From contig NC_088777.1 in the NCBI RefSeq assembly GCF_954871325.1, positions 27,505,366 to 27,569,365 on the forward strand: a DNA stretch of 64,000 bases, written 5' to 3'. Within the stretch, counting starts at the first letter, position 1. Each line of letters begins with the position of its first letter. Positions 23,110 through 35,351 of the stretch are shown one piece after another. The DNA comes from Gordionus sp. m RMFG-2023. Its lineage: Eukaryota > Nematomorpha > Gordioida > Chordodea > Parachordodidae. The notes under the pieces were generated by a model that was not told the DNA's origin, did no database searches, and saw only the letters and a program-made list of their open reading frames with translations. The translations under genes were made by a program, and so were the position numbers.

Positions 23110-23792
23110 CATCCTGCGAAAAGTAAATTAAAGGTCAAAGCAAAGAAGACAAGGTTAGCAAGTTTGAATATTGGTACACTTAAAGGTAGACGAGAGAATT
23201 GGCATCAATGTTGAATAAGAGAAAAGTTGATAAAGCGTGCATACAAGAGACGAAATGGAAAGGTCAGAAGACTTTAATGATTGGAGATGGGTATAAATTG
23301 TACTATAATTGAACTGTTAGCAATAGGAACGGTGTCGGTATCATCCTCAGTCAAGATCTAACCTCCTCAGTAGTAGAAGTCAACAGGATCTCTAATAGAC
23401 TAATGAAGATAAACCTCTGCATTGGTCAATCAATACTACACATACTTTCAGTATATGCTCCTCAAATTGGTTGCGAGGAAAAGGAGAAAAATGACTTTAG
23501 AGCTATCCTTGATGAAGCTGTAATGGAAATCCCTAAGGATGACCTAGTCATAATAGGTGGTGACTTAAATGCGCATGTGGGAAAAGCAAGAGATAGCTAC
23601 AAAAGGCATCATGGTGGCTTTGGATATGATGGAAGAAATGATGAAGGAGAGCATGTACTAAAATTTGCGCAAGCCTTCGATATTGCCTTAACCAACACCT
23701 ACTATAAGAAAAATGACAGTCATTTAATAACATATGAAAGTGGTACAAGGAAAACCCAGATAGATTACATGCTTATCTCGCGCAGAGATTAA
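23110..23792 (+). pseudogene. LINE A apurinic-like endonuclease domain
   Basis: The largest open part (23403-23792) has IIGGDLNAHVGKARDSYKRH with the D-x-N catalytic pair, NTYYKKNDSHLITYESGT and KTQIDYMLISRRD, the IDY motif. Upstream frames give LASLNIGTLKG and VDKACIQETKWKGQ, the N-terminal motifs with the catalytic Glu. This nicks the target DNA in non-LTR elements. Stops occur near 23200 and 23310. Confidence 0.88.
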
Positions 23793-23857
23793 AAGATGTA
23801 ATAGACTGCAAAGTCACCCCAGGAAAAGATATTGCTGCTCAACACAAGCTACTAGTC

Positions 23858-25894
23858 ATGGATTTACACATCACAAATAACTCTCAAAACAAGATAAAAC
23901 TTGAACAATGCATCAAATGTTGTAGATTAAAATCAATGACAGATGCCTTTGCAATCAATGCAAACATTGAAACAAAAGATTCCTCACAAGTCAGTGAAAA
24001 AATGTTGACTTTCATCCAGATTAATAGACACTGCCAAATCGATATTAGGCTTGACAAGGGCAGGCAACAAATCATACGATGTACAAACCACTATAAAAGA
24101 GATGGTACAAATCAAAAAAACCAGATGACAAGACTAATTACAAAAAGTCCAAGATAATAGCTACAAAGGCGGTGGCTAGGGCCAAAGCTATGGCATACGA
24201 TGACATGTATGAACTACATACCAAAGAAGGGCAAAATAAAATATACAGATTAGCCAAACAGCGAGAAAAGAATTCTAGGGATATAAACGGAGCTCCGAAA
24301 GTAATCAAAAATAAAGATGGGAAATTGATAATAAAGGAAAAAGAAATAATGAATAGATGGAAAGAATATTTTCAGGAGCTTTCAACTTTAATCCCCACAT
24401 ACTACACCTAGATGAACACTCCCTTTGTAAAACTCAAAACTTTGTACAACCAAAAACAGAACAAGAAGTAATCAGATGCCTCAGGCATATGAAAAAAACA
24501 AAGCTAGGGGTCCAGATGATATTCCAATAGAAAGCCTTAAAGACTAGGAAATGATGAAATACATTTCCTCACAAATCTGTACAATAAAATACTGGGAAAA
24601 GAAGAGATTCCTCGAAAATGAAGGCAGAGCTATCTAGTTCCTATCTTCAAAAATAAAGGGGATCCACACAATTGACAAAATTACAGGGGTATAAAACTAA
24701 TGTCATACTGTTTTAAACTCTAAGAAAAATAAATAGAAAAAAGGTTAAGAAACATAATAGAAATAGGAGAGACTCAGTTTGGCTTTATACCTGGAATCAA
24801 TGACTGATGCAATCTACGCAATTAGGCAAATGAGCGAAAAATACAGAAAAAAAGAACAAAAGGCTACACATGGTTTCCTCGATCTATGAAAAGGCCTTCA
24901 ATAGGAACCAAAGAAAACCTATCTGGTTGGCGTTATGCCACAGCAAAGTTCCCGAAAAATATATAAGAATAATACAGGATATGTATATGGGCCATACAAC
25001 AATGGTCCGTAGCACAACTGGTACTTCAACAGGCTCCACAATAGCCGAGGGAGTTCATCAAAAGTCGGCTCTCAGCCCACTTCTCTTCATAACAGTAATA
25101 GATGGATTATCACAGTTTATACCTCTCGTGGAATATGATATTTGCAGATGAAATTGTGATACTTGCCGTATCCAAGGATGAAATGAAAGAAAGATTAGTG
25201 AGTTGGATAAATATGCTAGAAAAGCACAGACTAAAAGTAAATAGAGAAAAGTCGCAGTATATGGTGATAGGAGAAGATGAAACAGAGAGCATTGATATAA
25301 ATGAATGGCAGATATCGGCAATTAAAAGCTGCAAATATTTGGGCTCCACTATACAAACAATCGGCACGATAGAGAAAGAGATCAAGAGTAAAATTAATCA
25401 AGGGTGATTAAAGTGGAGATCTTTATCTGGAGTGCTTTTTGACAAAAGAATCCCACACAAATTGAAAGGAAAAATTTACAGTTCCATAGTACAATAGTTA
25501 GGAAACATGGCCATCCAAAGAATAAGACGAGAGAAGTCTACAAACTATAGAGATGAGAATGCTGAGGATAATTGCTGGAATATCAAGAAAGGATAAGGTG
25601 CGAAGTACAAGAATACTACGAAGTTTAAAGGTAGTGCCTATTAAGACTAAGATAATGGTGAACAGACTTAGGTGGTATGGGCACACAATGAGAAGGCCTA
25701 TGAACTACATAGGAAATAAGGTTAAGAGTTTGGAAGTGATGGGCAAACGTAAAAGAGGTAAGCCAAAACTTCAAGGAGGCCATAAAGTTAGATCCAATAT
25801 GAAGAAGTATAAATTAGATAAAAGTGATAGTATGAATAACATAAGGTGGAAAGAGATATTGATGGAGCTTACCACCAGAAGCGGTGAAAGCTAA
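23858..25894 (+). pseudogene. LINE A reverse transcriptase and C-terminal region
   Basis: Linker frames at 23858-24411 precede RT pieces at 24870-25407: EKAFNRNQRKPIWLALCHSK, IRIIQDMYMGHTTMVRSTTG and MIFADEIVILAVSKDEMKER. The catalytic FADD motif is FADE here, a likely inactivating change; the other two copies in this window keep FADD. The C-terminal part (25553-25894) carries RMLRIIAGISRKDKVRS and LRWYGHTMRRP, typical of RTE-like elements in invertebrates. Stops fall at several points. Confidence 0.88.
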
Positions 25895-25924
25895 AGAGAA
25901 AAAAAATCCATGGTAGTTCAAATA

Positions 25925-26325
25925 GTGATATGATATGAACGGGTAATCACAATCGGTAATGATCTGCATATATTCAAGTCGCACTCTTACAATAGTTCAC
26001 CAAGGACGTCCAGTTGTTGATTGCCATAAACTGACAATGGTTTTGTTGGTCCAAGTTTTGGTCTGCCAATTTCATCCCAGTATTTTTGTCCAATTACCTA
26101 TACCTGTGCGCCCGTATCATAATCAAATTCAATCGGTACTCCATTTATCCTAACGGATATCTTAGCACTATTTCTACCAATTTGAGATATGTTATTATTT
26201 GAATCTGATTATTTATTGTCATCTTGAATAACATGTAGCTTTTGGCAATTGTAACATTTCACCCTTGATTCAAACCATTGGAATGAGGTGTGAGTTCTTC
26301 CACACCGTGAACAGTCATTTCCAAT
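25925..26325 (-). pseudogene. Gypsy A protease and nucleocapsid motifs
   Basis: Minus-strand frames give GVPIEFDYDTGAQ (about 26145-26105), the retropepsin DTGA active site. Upstream are NDCSRCGRTHTS and VKCYNCQKLHV (26325-26240), a pair of Cys-x2-Cys motifs like those ahead of the protease in Ty3 elements. Stops and a frameshift are present. Confidence 0.75.
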
Positions 26326-26940
26326 TAATTAAAATTATAAATTTCTTTTTAAATTTATTATTATACGTTTCACTTTTACTTAAAGATCTCACTTGAGGAA
26401 GATAATATACTTCAAACGGATATCCTACATTGATGGAAACCAGAAGAAAGAAATTTGCCAAAACTATCAAGACTAGCAAGTAAAATATTGGCAATTCCTG
26501 CTACTAGTTATTATTTTGAATGAGTATTTAGCATTGATGGAAGGTTTTTGGAACAAAGAAGAACGTGTTTGAATCCAGAAAATGTCGATTAATTATTATT
26601 TTTGCATTATAATTGCTATATCAAATTTATATTTATATTTTTTTCATAAATATTTTATTTGATCAAATAAATTATCCATAATTTAAATTGAATATTTTTT
26701 TATGCTTAATATAGTATTTCCTAAATTATAAAATTTTTGAAGAGGTGTAAAGCTGAAATTTTTTTATTAGAGACTTAAAAAATTGAAATGTCCATAATTA
26801 AATTTTATAATAGCGGACTTGGGTTAAAAAAAATTTTTAAAGTGGGTAAGAAATTTTAGACTAATAGGCCGGCGGGTATATTTTTATACATTGGGCGGGC
26901 GGGCTTATGGTCCAAAAACCCGCCCAATGCAGACCTCTTT
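26323..26940 (+). mobile_element. Second copy of the GGGCGGG hAT family, 3' fragment
   Basis: Homologous to the reverse complement of 4850-5470. The match covers the final transposase exon (26455-26600, with SRLASKILAIPATS then a TGA, and FSIDGRFLEQRRTCLNPENV) and the CCCGCC-rich end at 26820-26930. The right terminus is CCCGCCCAATGCAGACCTCT. The left edge at about 26323 joins gypsy A directly. Confidence 0.8.
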
Positions 26941-26944
26941 GATT

Positions 26945-27496
26945 TATTATTTTCTTACTGAAATTTATTATTAAAATTAATCATATATGTTAATCTCTAT
27001 ACTTTTAAAAAATTAATAAATAAGAATAATATTTATATTTTACTTGTGAAATTGTAAGATATTATGGTAAAAAAAATTCACTTAATATTCAAAAATAAAA
27101 GAAAAATTTATGGTTTTTTATTATTTGTTAATAGACAGATCTCTTTTTAATTGACATTTGTCAGAAAAAAATCAACCATAAACATCATAATAATATCAAT
27201 TATTGAATTTTAAAAGAATATAATACAAATCATAAGTTATCCCTCAAAAATCAATATTAACCCCCTAAAAATTAATGTCTACCCTCAAAAAAAATATCTA
27301 CCCCAAAAATCTATACTTAACTCCTAAAATGCCAATATATTTTGGGGACATTTGTCTCCTACCCACCTCGGCCATGTAGACACTGTCTACACCCAAATAT
27401 AAAAAATGCCTAACCATTAATCAGCATCTATATGACAGGATTTTCACTGGATGCTTAGCCACCTCAAATTTCTACGCCTACCCACCTAAAAAAAAT
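26945..27496. other. Gene-free AT-rich stretch
   Basis: No gene. 27240-27480 contains C-run-spaced text (taccccaaaaat, atgtagacactgtctac) loosely resembling 50040-50170. Confidence 0.4.
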
Positions 27497-27500
27497 GGTT

Positions 27501-28100
27501 ACATGTCAATCCCGCGAAAATTTTAGCGCGAAATGTATTATCGCGAATGCATTATCGCGAATGTCGATTACCGCGAAAAGATATTATAGCGAATGCATTA
27601 CAGCGAATGCATTATCGCGAATATAATATAGCGATTGCATTACCGCGAATGCATTATAGCGAATATAATACAGCGAAAATATTATAGCGAATGTATTAGC
27701 GCGAATGTAATACCGCGAAAATGTTATCGCGAATGTATTATAGCGAATACATTACAGCGAATGAATTATCGCGAATGCATTATCGCGAATATATTACCGC
27801 GAATGCATCATAGCGAATGTATTATAGCGAATGAATTATCGCGAATACATTATAGCGAATGCATTATAGCGAATCCATTATAGCGAATGCATTATAGCGA
27901 ATGAATTATCGCGAATGCATTATAGCGAATGCATTATAGCGAATGCATTATAGCGAATGCATTATAGCGAATGCATTATAGCGAATGCATTATAGCGAAT
28001 GCATTATAGCGAATGCATTATAGCGAATGCATTATAGCGAATGCATTATAGCGAATGCATTATAGCGAATGCATTATAGCGAATGCATTATAGCGAATAC
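27501..28100 (+). repeat. 14-bp satellite array, left arm
   Basis: The unit is gcattatagcgaat with variants (tatcgcgaat, taccgcgaat, gaaaat). The outer half is diverse; the inner half from about 27905 to 28095 is about 13 perfect copies, a sign of recent expansion. Confidence 0.95.
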
Positions 28101-28364
28101 CATATCGTGAATGGAGTTTCATGAAAGTTACAATTTTATATTTATCGACTTTTCGACTGACTTAGTTGAATCTGAAAATTAAGTTAAAATGGGGATTGGC
28201 TCTAAAAACATTTTTTTATTGAAATTAAGGCTAAGGCTTTTCTTTTTTTTGACTCAAAATATATAAAAAAGATTCTAAGTAATAAAATAGATTTCTCTTT
28301 TTCATCTAATCATTTTAAATATTAAACATCAAGTTTTTTCTTTTTAATTTATTGAAAACTTGTA

Positions 28365-29299
28365 GGGGAGAACAGGGTTATGGCAAACCCTAAAGGCAAA
28401 CCTTAAGAAAATTATAAGTACTTTATCATTTTTAATAAAAAATATCTCATTTTGTTCAGCTCTATTAATTTTATGATATGTTTAAATTTCAAAAATACAT
28501 CTCTAATAATTTTTTCAAAATATCATTTTTCCTGGAATTTTTTTTGGTAACCGAGTGAACCCTACCCGGGGACGAACAAGCCCTTGGTCGAGGCTATTAT
28601 AAACTCTGCTTAATTTTCCATATATAAAAGTTATATATTTTTTTATTAGGATATATTTAATGATTTAAAACATAAAAGTGTTATATAAAATCATTTAAAA
28701 CATTCACAATCTTTGCAAAATAAAAAAACAATAAAATTGCAAAGTGACATTGAAAGCAGTCTTGATTGTTATGCTTGATATAATTTATTTGTATACCAAA
28801 CAATTATTTATCATATAATAACATTTTTCGATTTTTTTTCTTTTAGTTGGTCTCTCCTTGACTTTTTTTTCCATGTCAAATTTTTAAAAAATAGCAAAAA
28901 AAAAGGTTCTACCTAGCCCCATAAAAATAGCCCCAGTACCACCACTTTGATTAAGATCATATTTTGAAATATTTATATTATCAATTTTGTTCGGGTAAAT
29001 TGTTATTCTATAAAATAGGATTTTTTCTTTTATATAAAATGATTTTTGTGTGGTAAAATTGTATATTAATCTTTATTTTTGAAAAATAGTAAAAGTGTAA
29101 AAAGTTACTTTTGAAGGTACGAATGATATAAAGCATTATAAAAATTCTTCAAGCGGTTTGATAGAAATAAAAATTATAGCCGCATATGCAATATATAAGT
29201 ATATAGTTTTGGTAAAAAATTATCTCTTAGAGTTTAATACTCTAGAAAATAAAGCCACTCTCACTATAACCCTGGTTTCATTATAACACCGGTCTCCCC
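28365..29299. mobile_element. MITE with TA target site (Tc1/mariner-like)
   Basis: The ends are GGGGAGAACAGGGTTATGG on the left and, reverse-complemented, GGGGAGACCGGTGTTATAATG on the right. A TA dinucleotide flanks each end (28363-28364 and 29300-29301). The 935-bp interior is AT-rich with no transposase. Confidence 0.75.
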
Positions 29300-30224
29300 T
29301 AATTATGGGCATCAGAAATTTTTTAGCTTTAACTGATAACATAAAATACTATCACAAAGTTCTTTCCAAAATTGTCTTACTTTGTGGAATAAACAAAAAA
29401 TGTCTACCAATATGGCAGGTAACATCAAGAAATCGGGTAGGTATCTTATAAATTCTAGTGAAATTCGTATTACGAATCTATGGTTTTGCTTGATAAAATC
29501 TTAGTTGAAAAACAAAAGGAGATTGATGAGTTATATGATAACCATGGGGTTAGCTTGGTAAACTGGATTAATATTTCACTTTTTCCTAGAGAATTCAGGA
29601 ATTAAACTTGATTCCAATTTTTATTCTCATGTCAAAATTTCATCATTATCAGATCTTTGATAAAATACATAATTTAGAAAAATTATCGTATGTTTATATT
29701 GTTAGTGGTATTTAATAATGAGATTTGTTTAATAATGCCAAAATATTTTATGTTATAGTTTATGAATTTGAAGAAATCTTTAAAAATATATATGTCCTAC
29801 TACATTTTTTTATCTTAATTTTCTAAAAGCCACTTTATAAAATTTAAAATATTTTGTTTTTATCTTATAGTTTATGAATTAAAGGAAATCTTTAAAAATA
29901 TATATGTACGACTACATTTTTTTAATCTTAATTTTCTAAAAACCACTTTAAATTATATATTTTGAGAATATTAAGACAGGAGATTTCATAAAAAACGAAT
30001 GACACGTTTCGGAGTTAATAAGATTTCAAAACGCGACGTTTTTTAGCCGCCCGGTAAATAATCAAAATTTTTGATCTCATTATCAACTTTCTTCCAATAG
30101 TAGGAATAGGGCTAGTAGTCGTTTTTGTCAATATCATCATAAGCTTTACAATTTATAATTGAATTTATTAAATACCATGAGATAGCCCAACAAACACTTA
30201 ACTTAAGTTATACGTTAATAAATA

Positions 30225-32120
30225 TTTTTAATATTTTATATTTTAAGATTGATTCTAGTAAAAGTTAATTTTTGCCCCAACAAGCCCCAAACCCCAGGCT
30301 TGTAGATTATATTGGTTTATTAAGTCTCCTATAGGATAATTGTTATTATCAATAATACAACATTTGTATATTGTGGCAATATAGTGAATTGATCTTTAAT
30401 AATATATGAAGAGTTTTATAAATAAAATTAAATTCTATATATAAATTGAAACGCGAAAGTGAGATTTAAAAAAATTACTAATCAAAAATATTAAGGGCTG
30501 TAAACATTAATAAATTTTAATATAACGAGTTAGATTTCAGGCACTAGTCTAGATCCCAAGTTCAGTTAGGGTTCCTTTAAAAAAAATTAAATTATTATTT
30601 TAGAGTAATAAAATATAACAAAATATGAGTTAATAAACAAGTCATGTAATCTATTTATAAATTTTATTTCGTAGTATCATCAATTAACTTATATAAATCT
30701 TTAAAAAAATTGAAAAAGAATTATTGCACCTTTCATCTTTTTAAAGTAAGGTGCCAGAAGTAAATTATAGTTTGGTAATAACTTTATTTTTATCCAATTC
30801 CAAAAATGTCTAAAGATTTTAATAGAAAAATATTATTTCAGCCGCTGGGTTATTTTTGAAAGGATAGCTTTATCAACGCCAAAAAAAATTATACTTTTAT
30901 TAATATTTAGCTATTTTTTACAGTACAGACAAAATTGAATTTAACATATTTCAATGTCATAATTAGTAATAAAATAAATAATATAAATGTCGTAAATTAA
31001 TATACCTGTGTTCTTCGGTCTGCATTTTTTAGCTCTGATTATTTAAAGCCCTGCCCTAAATTTTCAAATTTCGTTATTTTGAATATTTTCTCTGTATTTT
31101 ATAAATTGTTTTATACGGAATTTAAGATAAGTAAATAATATTAAAGCATAATTAAAATGTTTTTCACTATAATATTAAACGGCATAAAAATATGGATTTG
31201 TGGCCTTCTGTCTCTTTTAAAGTTGAAATTGTTTTAAACCGTATCATGAATAATAAACCAATTTGCACAGTGAGATTTAAAAATAATTAAATAGACAGAA
31301 TATGAAATTAAAAAATCTTCTTTTCCCATTTCAGAAAGTCTCATAATCATTATGTTTAAAAATATTTATTGTAGGCATTCCCTTTCAGGCAGAATAATAT
31401 GATTTGAAAATAACTTACAAAATATTAAATTTGAACTAAATTCACATATCATCTCTATTGAAACCACCAAAATATATAATTAAATATATTTTTTATCTTA
31501 AGATTTATATTTGAAACTGGAGTTGGCATTTATTATTTTTAAATTTAACAATGTTTAAATTTAAAAAGATAAGATTTTATGTTTTAAAGCTATAAAATTA
31601 ATAATTTTGACGATTACAAAAGATTTAATAAGATAGAGGTCTCAATCCAATGTTCCCCTTCATCTAATCTTATTTAAAAAATTTTAAAAATTATCAACAT
31701 ATTTTTTTAGCGCTGGAAAGGGTTAATCAAATCAGTAACTAGGGGCTAGTAGAATTAGGTCGAATTAATTATATTATGCTTAAAAATATGATATAATAAG
31801 TATTCATTGGCTATTATAGCTTTAAATTCTATTTTTTCCCCTTTAACTTTTACCTTTTCTGGTGGTTGATAATCAAAAGAATTAGAAAAAAAATTAAAAA
31901 ATTCATTAAAACTTAAACATTTTTTTAAATAAAATATCACATTTTGAAATTTTTTATGAATTATTTATATACAAATGGTGTATTATTGATAATAACAATT
32001 ATCCTATAGGAGACTTAATAAACCAATATAATCTACAAGCCTGGGATTTGGGGCTTGTTGGGGCAAAAATTAACTTTTACTAGAATCAATCTTAAAATAT
32101 AAAATATTAAAATATTTATT
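30225..32120. mobile_element. Inverted-repeat element inside the foldback, ~130-bp arms
   Basis: 30225-30372 and 31983-32120 are near-perfect reverse complements, including gccccaacaagcccc and tcctataggataattgtta. Weaker inverted similarity continues outward to about 29980 and 32250 (acgaatgacacgtttcgg versus aacaagtgacgtgtttta). No coding content is visible in the loop. Confidence 0.75.
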
Positions 32121-32369
32121 AATAGGGTCTTTTGTAAAAAACGACTTAATCTAATCGTTAAAAAAATTGAGTATACCAAATTCCACATATTTCTTAATAA
32201 AATACGAATTTCATAAATAACAAGTGACGTGTTTTAGAGGTAAATAATTTTAAAACGCTACTTTAAATAAATATAGACAATTAAGCTGGTTCTCTGGTTT
32301 TTTGGAACTTAATAAATGGGTTATATATAATTTTGTCAAATATAAATCACTATTGCATTGTGATAATGT

Positions 32370-33118
32370 TAGTTGTAATGCATTCGCGATAATGCATTCG
32401 CTGTAATGTATTCGCTCTAATACATTCGCTATGATACATTCGCGATAATACATTCGCTGTAATGCATTCGCTATAATGTTTTCGCGGTAATGCATTCGCT
32501 ATAATGCATTCGCGCTAATATATTCGCTATAATACATTCGCTATGATGCATTCCCGATAATGCATTCGCGGTATTACATTCGCTGTAATGCATTCGCTAT
32601 AATATTTTTGCGGTAATGCATTCGCTATAATGCATTCGCGCTAATATATTCGCTATGATACATTCGCTATAATGCATTCGCGGTAATGCATTCGCTATAA
32701 TATCTTTTCGCGGTAATCGACATTCGCTATAATACATTCGCTATGATGAATTCGCTATAATGCATTCGCGGTATTACATTCGCTGTAATGCATTCGCTAT
32801 AATGTTTTCGCGGTAATGCATTTGCTATAATGCATTCGCGCTAATATATTCGCTATAATACATTCGCTATAATACATTCGCTATAATACATTCGCTATGA
32901 TATTCCCGATGATGCATTCGCGGTATTACATTCGCTGTAATGCATTCGCTATAATATTTTCGCGGTAATGCATTCGCTATAATGCATTCGCGCTAATATA
33001 TTCGCTATGATACATTCGCTATAATGCATTCGCGGTAATGCATTCGCTATAATATCTTTTCGCGGTAATCGACATTCGCGATAATTCATTTCGCGGTAAA
33101 AGTTTCGCGGTATTGACG
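32370..33118 (-). repeat. 14-bp satellite array, right arm (inverted)
   Basis: The same unit as the left arm in reverse complement (attcgctataatgc). It has diverse variants throughout and a higher-order block of about 300 bp repeated at least twice (compare 32590-32730 with 32945-33085, both ending cgcggtaatcgacattcg). Confidence 0.93.
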
Positions 33119-33419
33119 TGCGAAAAAAAATTCGTCGTCTACGGTGACTATTATTCCCACATTATTAATCACACCTTTTTAATTAAAACGGAATTTTAAA
33201 AAGAATAACTTCAATTATTTTAGCTCAACTACCAAATATCAAAATATTGATTTTTAATTCACTATTTTATACCACAAAATTCGCAGAAAGAATTTATTGA
33301 TTTCTTATTAAAGGATAAAATAAATTCAAGTTTTTATATTTATTTTTTTTTATTGGTTATATTTTTATATAGATAATCGGATTTACAAGAGTTCTCGGAA
33401 AATACACCAGATATTGTTA

Positions 33420-33850
33420 ACAATCTTGGCAGTAAATTATTTTTATTAGATATTTATATATTTTTATCAACAGAAATGAGAAAATCTTTGTGGATTTTAA
33501 ACAAAGTATGTAAATTAAATGCAATTGAGAAAATTGGAAATAGTATATTAGTTTGCAGTGATGATATACTAGTTAAAACAACAATCGATATGATATGCGA
33601 TGCCTAGAAAATAACGATGTAGATATCGATATCCTGAAAACCCATTTTACACTGAATGCTTGGAAAAAACTTCAAAATTTATATAAAATATACTAACAAA
33701 ACCATGGCCATGCCAAGAATCTCATATATTATTAAATGATGATTTATCAGTCATGCGGGATATGTGTCTTAATTGGTACCATTTATCGTTGTGAAAATAT
33801 TTCTAAAAAAAACCTCGAAAAAAAATTTGGTTTGTATTATATATCGTTAA
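33420..33850 (+). pseudogene. Possible PHD-finger-like relic
   Basis: A frame with a few stops gives TKPWPCQESHILLNDDLSVM and DMCLNWYHLS, with a Cys next to a frame change. This resembles Cys/His-rich finger text of the type WxCxxC...CxxCxxWYHxxC. Upstream in another frame lies LWILNKVCKLNAIEKIGNS. I cannot name a family; it may be part of a decayed transposon or host gene. Confidence 0.3.
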
Positions 33851-33919
33851 CTGTATTTACACAATGTGATTGATTTTGGTTATTTTAAATCGAAATGTTG
33901 AAATTATTTAATGTTTTAA

Positions 33920-35351
33920 CCCTTCAATACTCTGGTGGGGTATATGAAATCCCAGGCCTGCTAGAAATGATATTACATAAAAACGGTTAAATATTTAAGA
34001 TTTGGATTCTTCAGTAGCTTCACATCAAATATATCTTAGAATCTATATTCCAAATTTCATATATTTTGGTTCAGTAGTTTTTAAGATATAAGCATTTTGT
34101 GACTGATTGGGGTTTGTGAGACCCCACCAGAGTAAATTTGTAATTTTTTAAGAATTTTTTTTTAATTATAAATATATACTACTATATTATAAAATTTATT
34201 AAAACAAAATTTAAATATCTTATATTTTGAATGAGATATATGAAAAAGAAGAGGAAAAGATTTTCTCTGGTGGAGTTATTTTAGTATTTTTTTTCACCAG
34301 CTGACTCATTTCTCAAATTATATTTATCATTTATAGATTTTTGCAGATTCTGAAACTAAATATATAATTATTTAAGATGTAATATCATTTTATTTTATGT
34401 GATGACAATATAATTAATAGTGAGGATGAAGATTTTATATATGATAGCGATCATAATACACAATCTAAATTAGATGAAGAAGAAATGTTAGTTGAAGACA
34501 ATAAACTTAATATTATTTAGGTAAATATGAAATCATTTATCAGAGTATATTTCTCTTAAAATTAACTAAAAAAAAATAAGTTTACTAAATGGAAAAAGGA
34601 TCTTCCCAATCAAAGAATAAGAACTCATCAACAAAATTTAGTTATTCATCTGCCAGGAGTAAAAGAATAAGGGAAGAAGCTGACACTCCAGAAAAATGTT
34701 TTAACTTGTTCATAACACAAAAATGATCGAAGAGATTATTTATCATACCAATGAAAAATTAAAATTATATGTAAAAACTATACTGAATAATATGAAAGTG
34801 TGCTACTAGAGAGGGTGATGTAACACAATTCAAGACATTATTGGAAAATCTTTATTTAGCTGGAATTTTTAAATCTAACCATCAAAATAAAAAAAACAAA
34901 ATTTTTTTTTTCAAATATGTAAAATAAATTTATGTTTAGAACACACATTAATGTTTTATGTATTAAATGTAACATATTTCAATGTTCTAAATTTTTTTTA
35001 TGTTTGAATGTATTAGTGTAATTTTTTTTTATATTGAAGAATAAAGATCCATATTATGAATTATCATGATTATATGATAGCTAATTTAATTTTTTAATTT
35101 AATATTTGAAATTTAAAAAAAGTAAGCTTTTTTAGAAAATTTTGGCACAAATTATAATTATCCTCATCATCTTTAATCTAAGCTTAAAAAATAAAAATAA
35201 ATAAATATTTTATCAAGTCTAAAGTTAGTTCTATCTTATATCCAAATATTAAATAAAAATAATATATAACTGGAGATATACATTTGATATTGGGATCTAT
35301 TAAACCCCATCCGAGTACTAACGTCATTTTTTTCACCGGAGTATTGAAGGG
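33920..35351 (+). mobile_element. piggyBac element with TTAA target sites
   Basis: The ends are CCCTTCAATACTCTGGTG on the left and, reverse-complemented, CCCTTCAATACTCCGGTG on the right. TTAA flanks both directly (33916-33919 and 35352-35355). The 1432-bp element keeps only the N-terminal part of the transposase, so it is a non-autonomous internal deletion. The terminal sequence differs from the piggyBac at 6662, so it is a separate family. Confidence 0.92.
34380..34900 (+). pseudogene. piggyBac transposase N-terminal fragment
   Basis: It begins with an acidic segment (NSEDEDFIYDSDHNTQSKLD), common at the N-terminus of the family. Next come TKWKKDLPNQRIRTHQQ and, in shifted frames, CFNLFITQK and MIEEIIYHTNEKLKLYVK, which match the conserved FxxFxT...IxxxTNxY segment. 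LLENLYLAGIFKSNHQN follows. Stops and frameshifts are present, and the catalytic core is deleted. Confidence 0.7.

Larger units (their letters stand above)
22830..25905 (+). mobile_element. RTE-type LINE A, near full length, with 19-bp target duplication
   Basis: Flanked by identical 19-bp copies of ATCCATGGTAGTTCAAATA (22811-22829 and 25906-25924). It starts with a tRNA-like head shared with LINE C (61576) and ends with ctaaagagaaaaaaaa. It inserted into gypsy A between protease and RT. The protein is broken by many stops and frameshifts; endonuclease and RT parts are recognisable. Confidence 0.95.
19930..26325 (-). mobile_element. Ty3/gypsy element A, decayed
   Basis: In minus-strand order: nucleocapsid-like Cys motifs (26325-26200), protease (about 26110), an RTE LINE insertion (22830-25905), RT (22690-22045), start of RNase H then its last part (21770-21560, middle deleted), integrase (21260-20778), integrase C-terminus (20660-20200), and a 3' LTR remnant (20090-19930). 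The 5' LTR is missing; the left protein end abuts the hAT fragment at 26323. Confidence 0.85.
27501..33121. mobile_element. Candidate foldback element with 14-bp satellite arms
   Basis: Two arrays of the same 14-bp satellite lie in opposite orientation at the ends. The outermost bases also match as an inverted pair: left ACATGTCAATCCCGCGAAAA, right (reverse complement) CACGTCAATACCGCGAAAC. Inside each arm the variant gtcgattaccgcgaaaagat follows at the same relative place. A 9-bp aaaaaaaat flanks both sides (27488-27496 and 33123-33131), but it is too simple to prove a target duplication. No transposase is seen inside; two smaller elements are nested there. Confidence 0.65.

Noticed and set aside
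27635-27883. 82-codon frame of ECIIANxLxRxxYR repeats, and its counterpart at 32250-32495
   Set aside because: Translation of the 14-bp satellite; with stop-free unit variants it stays open by chance.
27501-28100. CRISPR-like regular repeats
   Set aside because: The units are contiguous 14-bp repeats without spacers in a eukaryotic transposon-rich region; not CRISPR.
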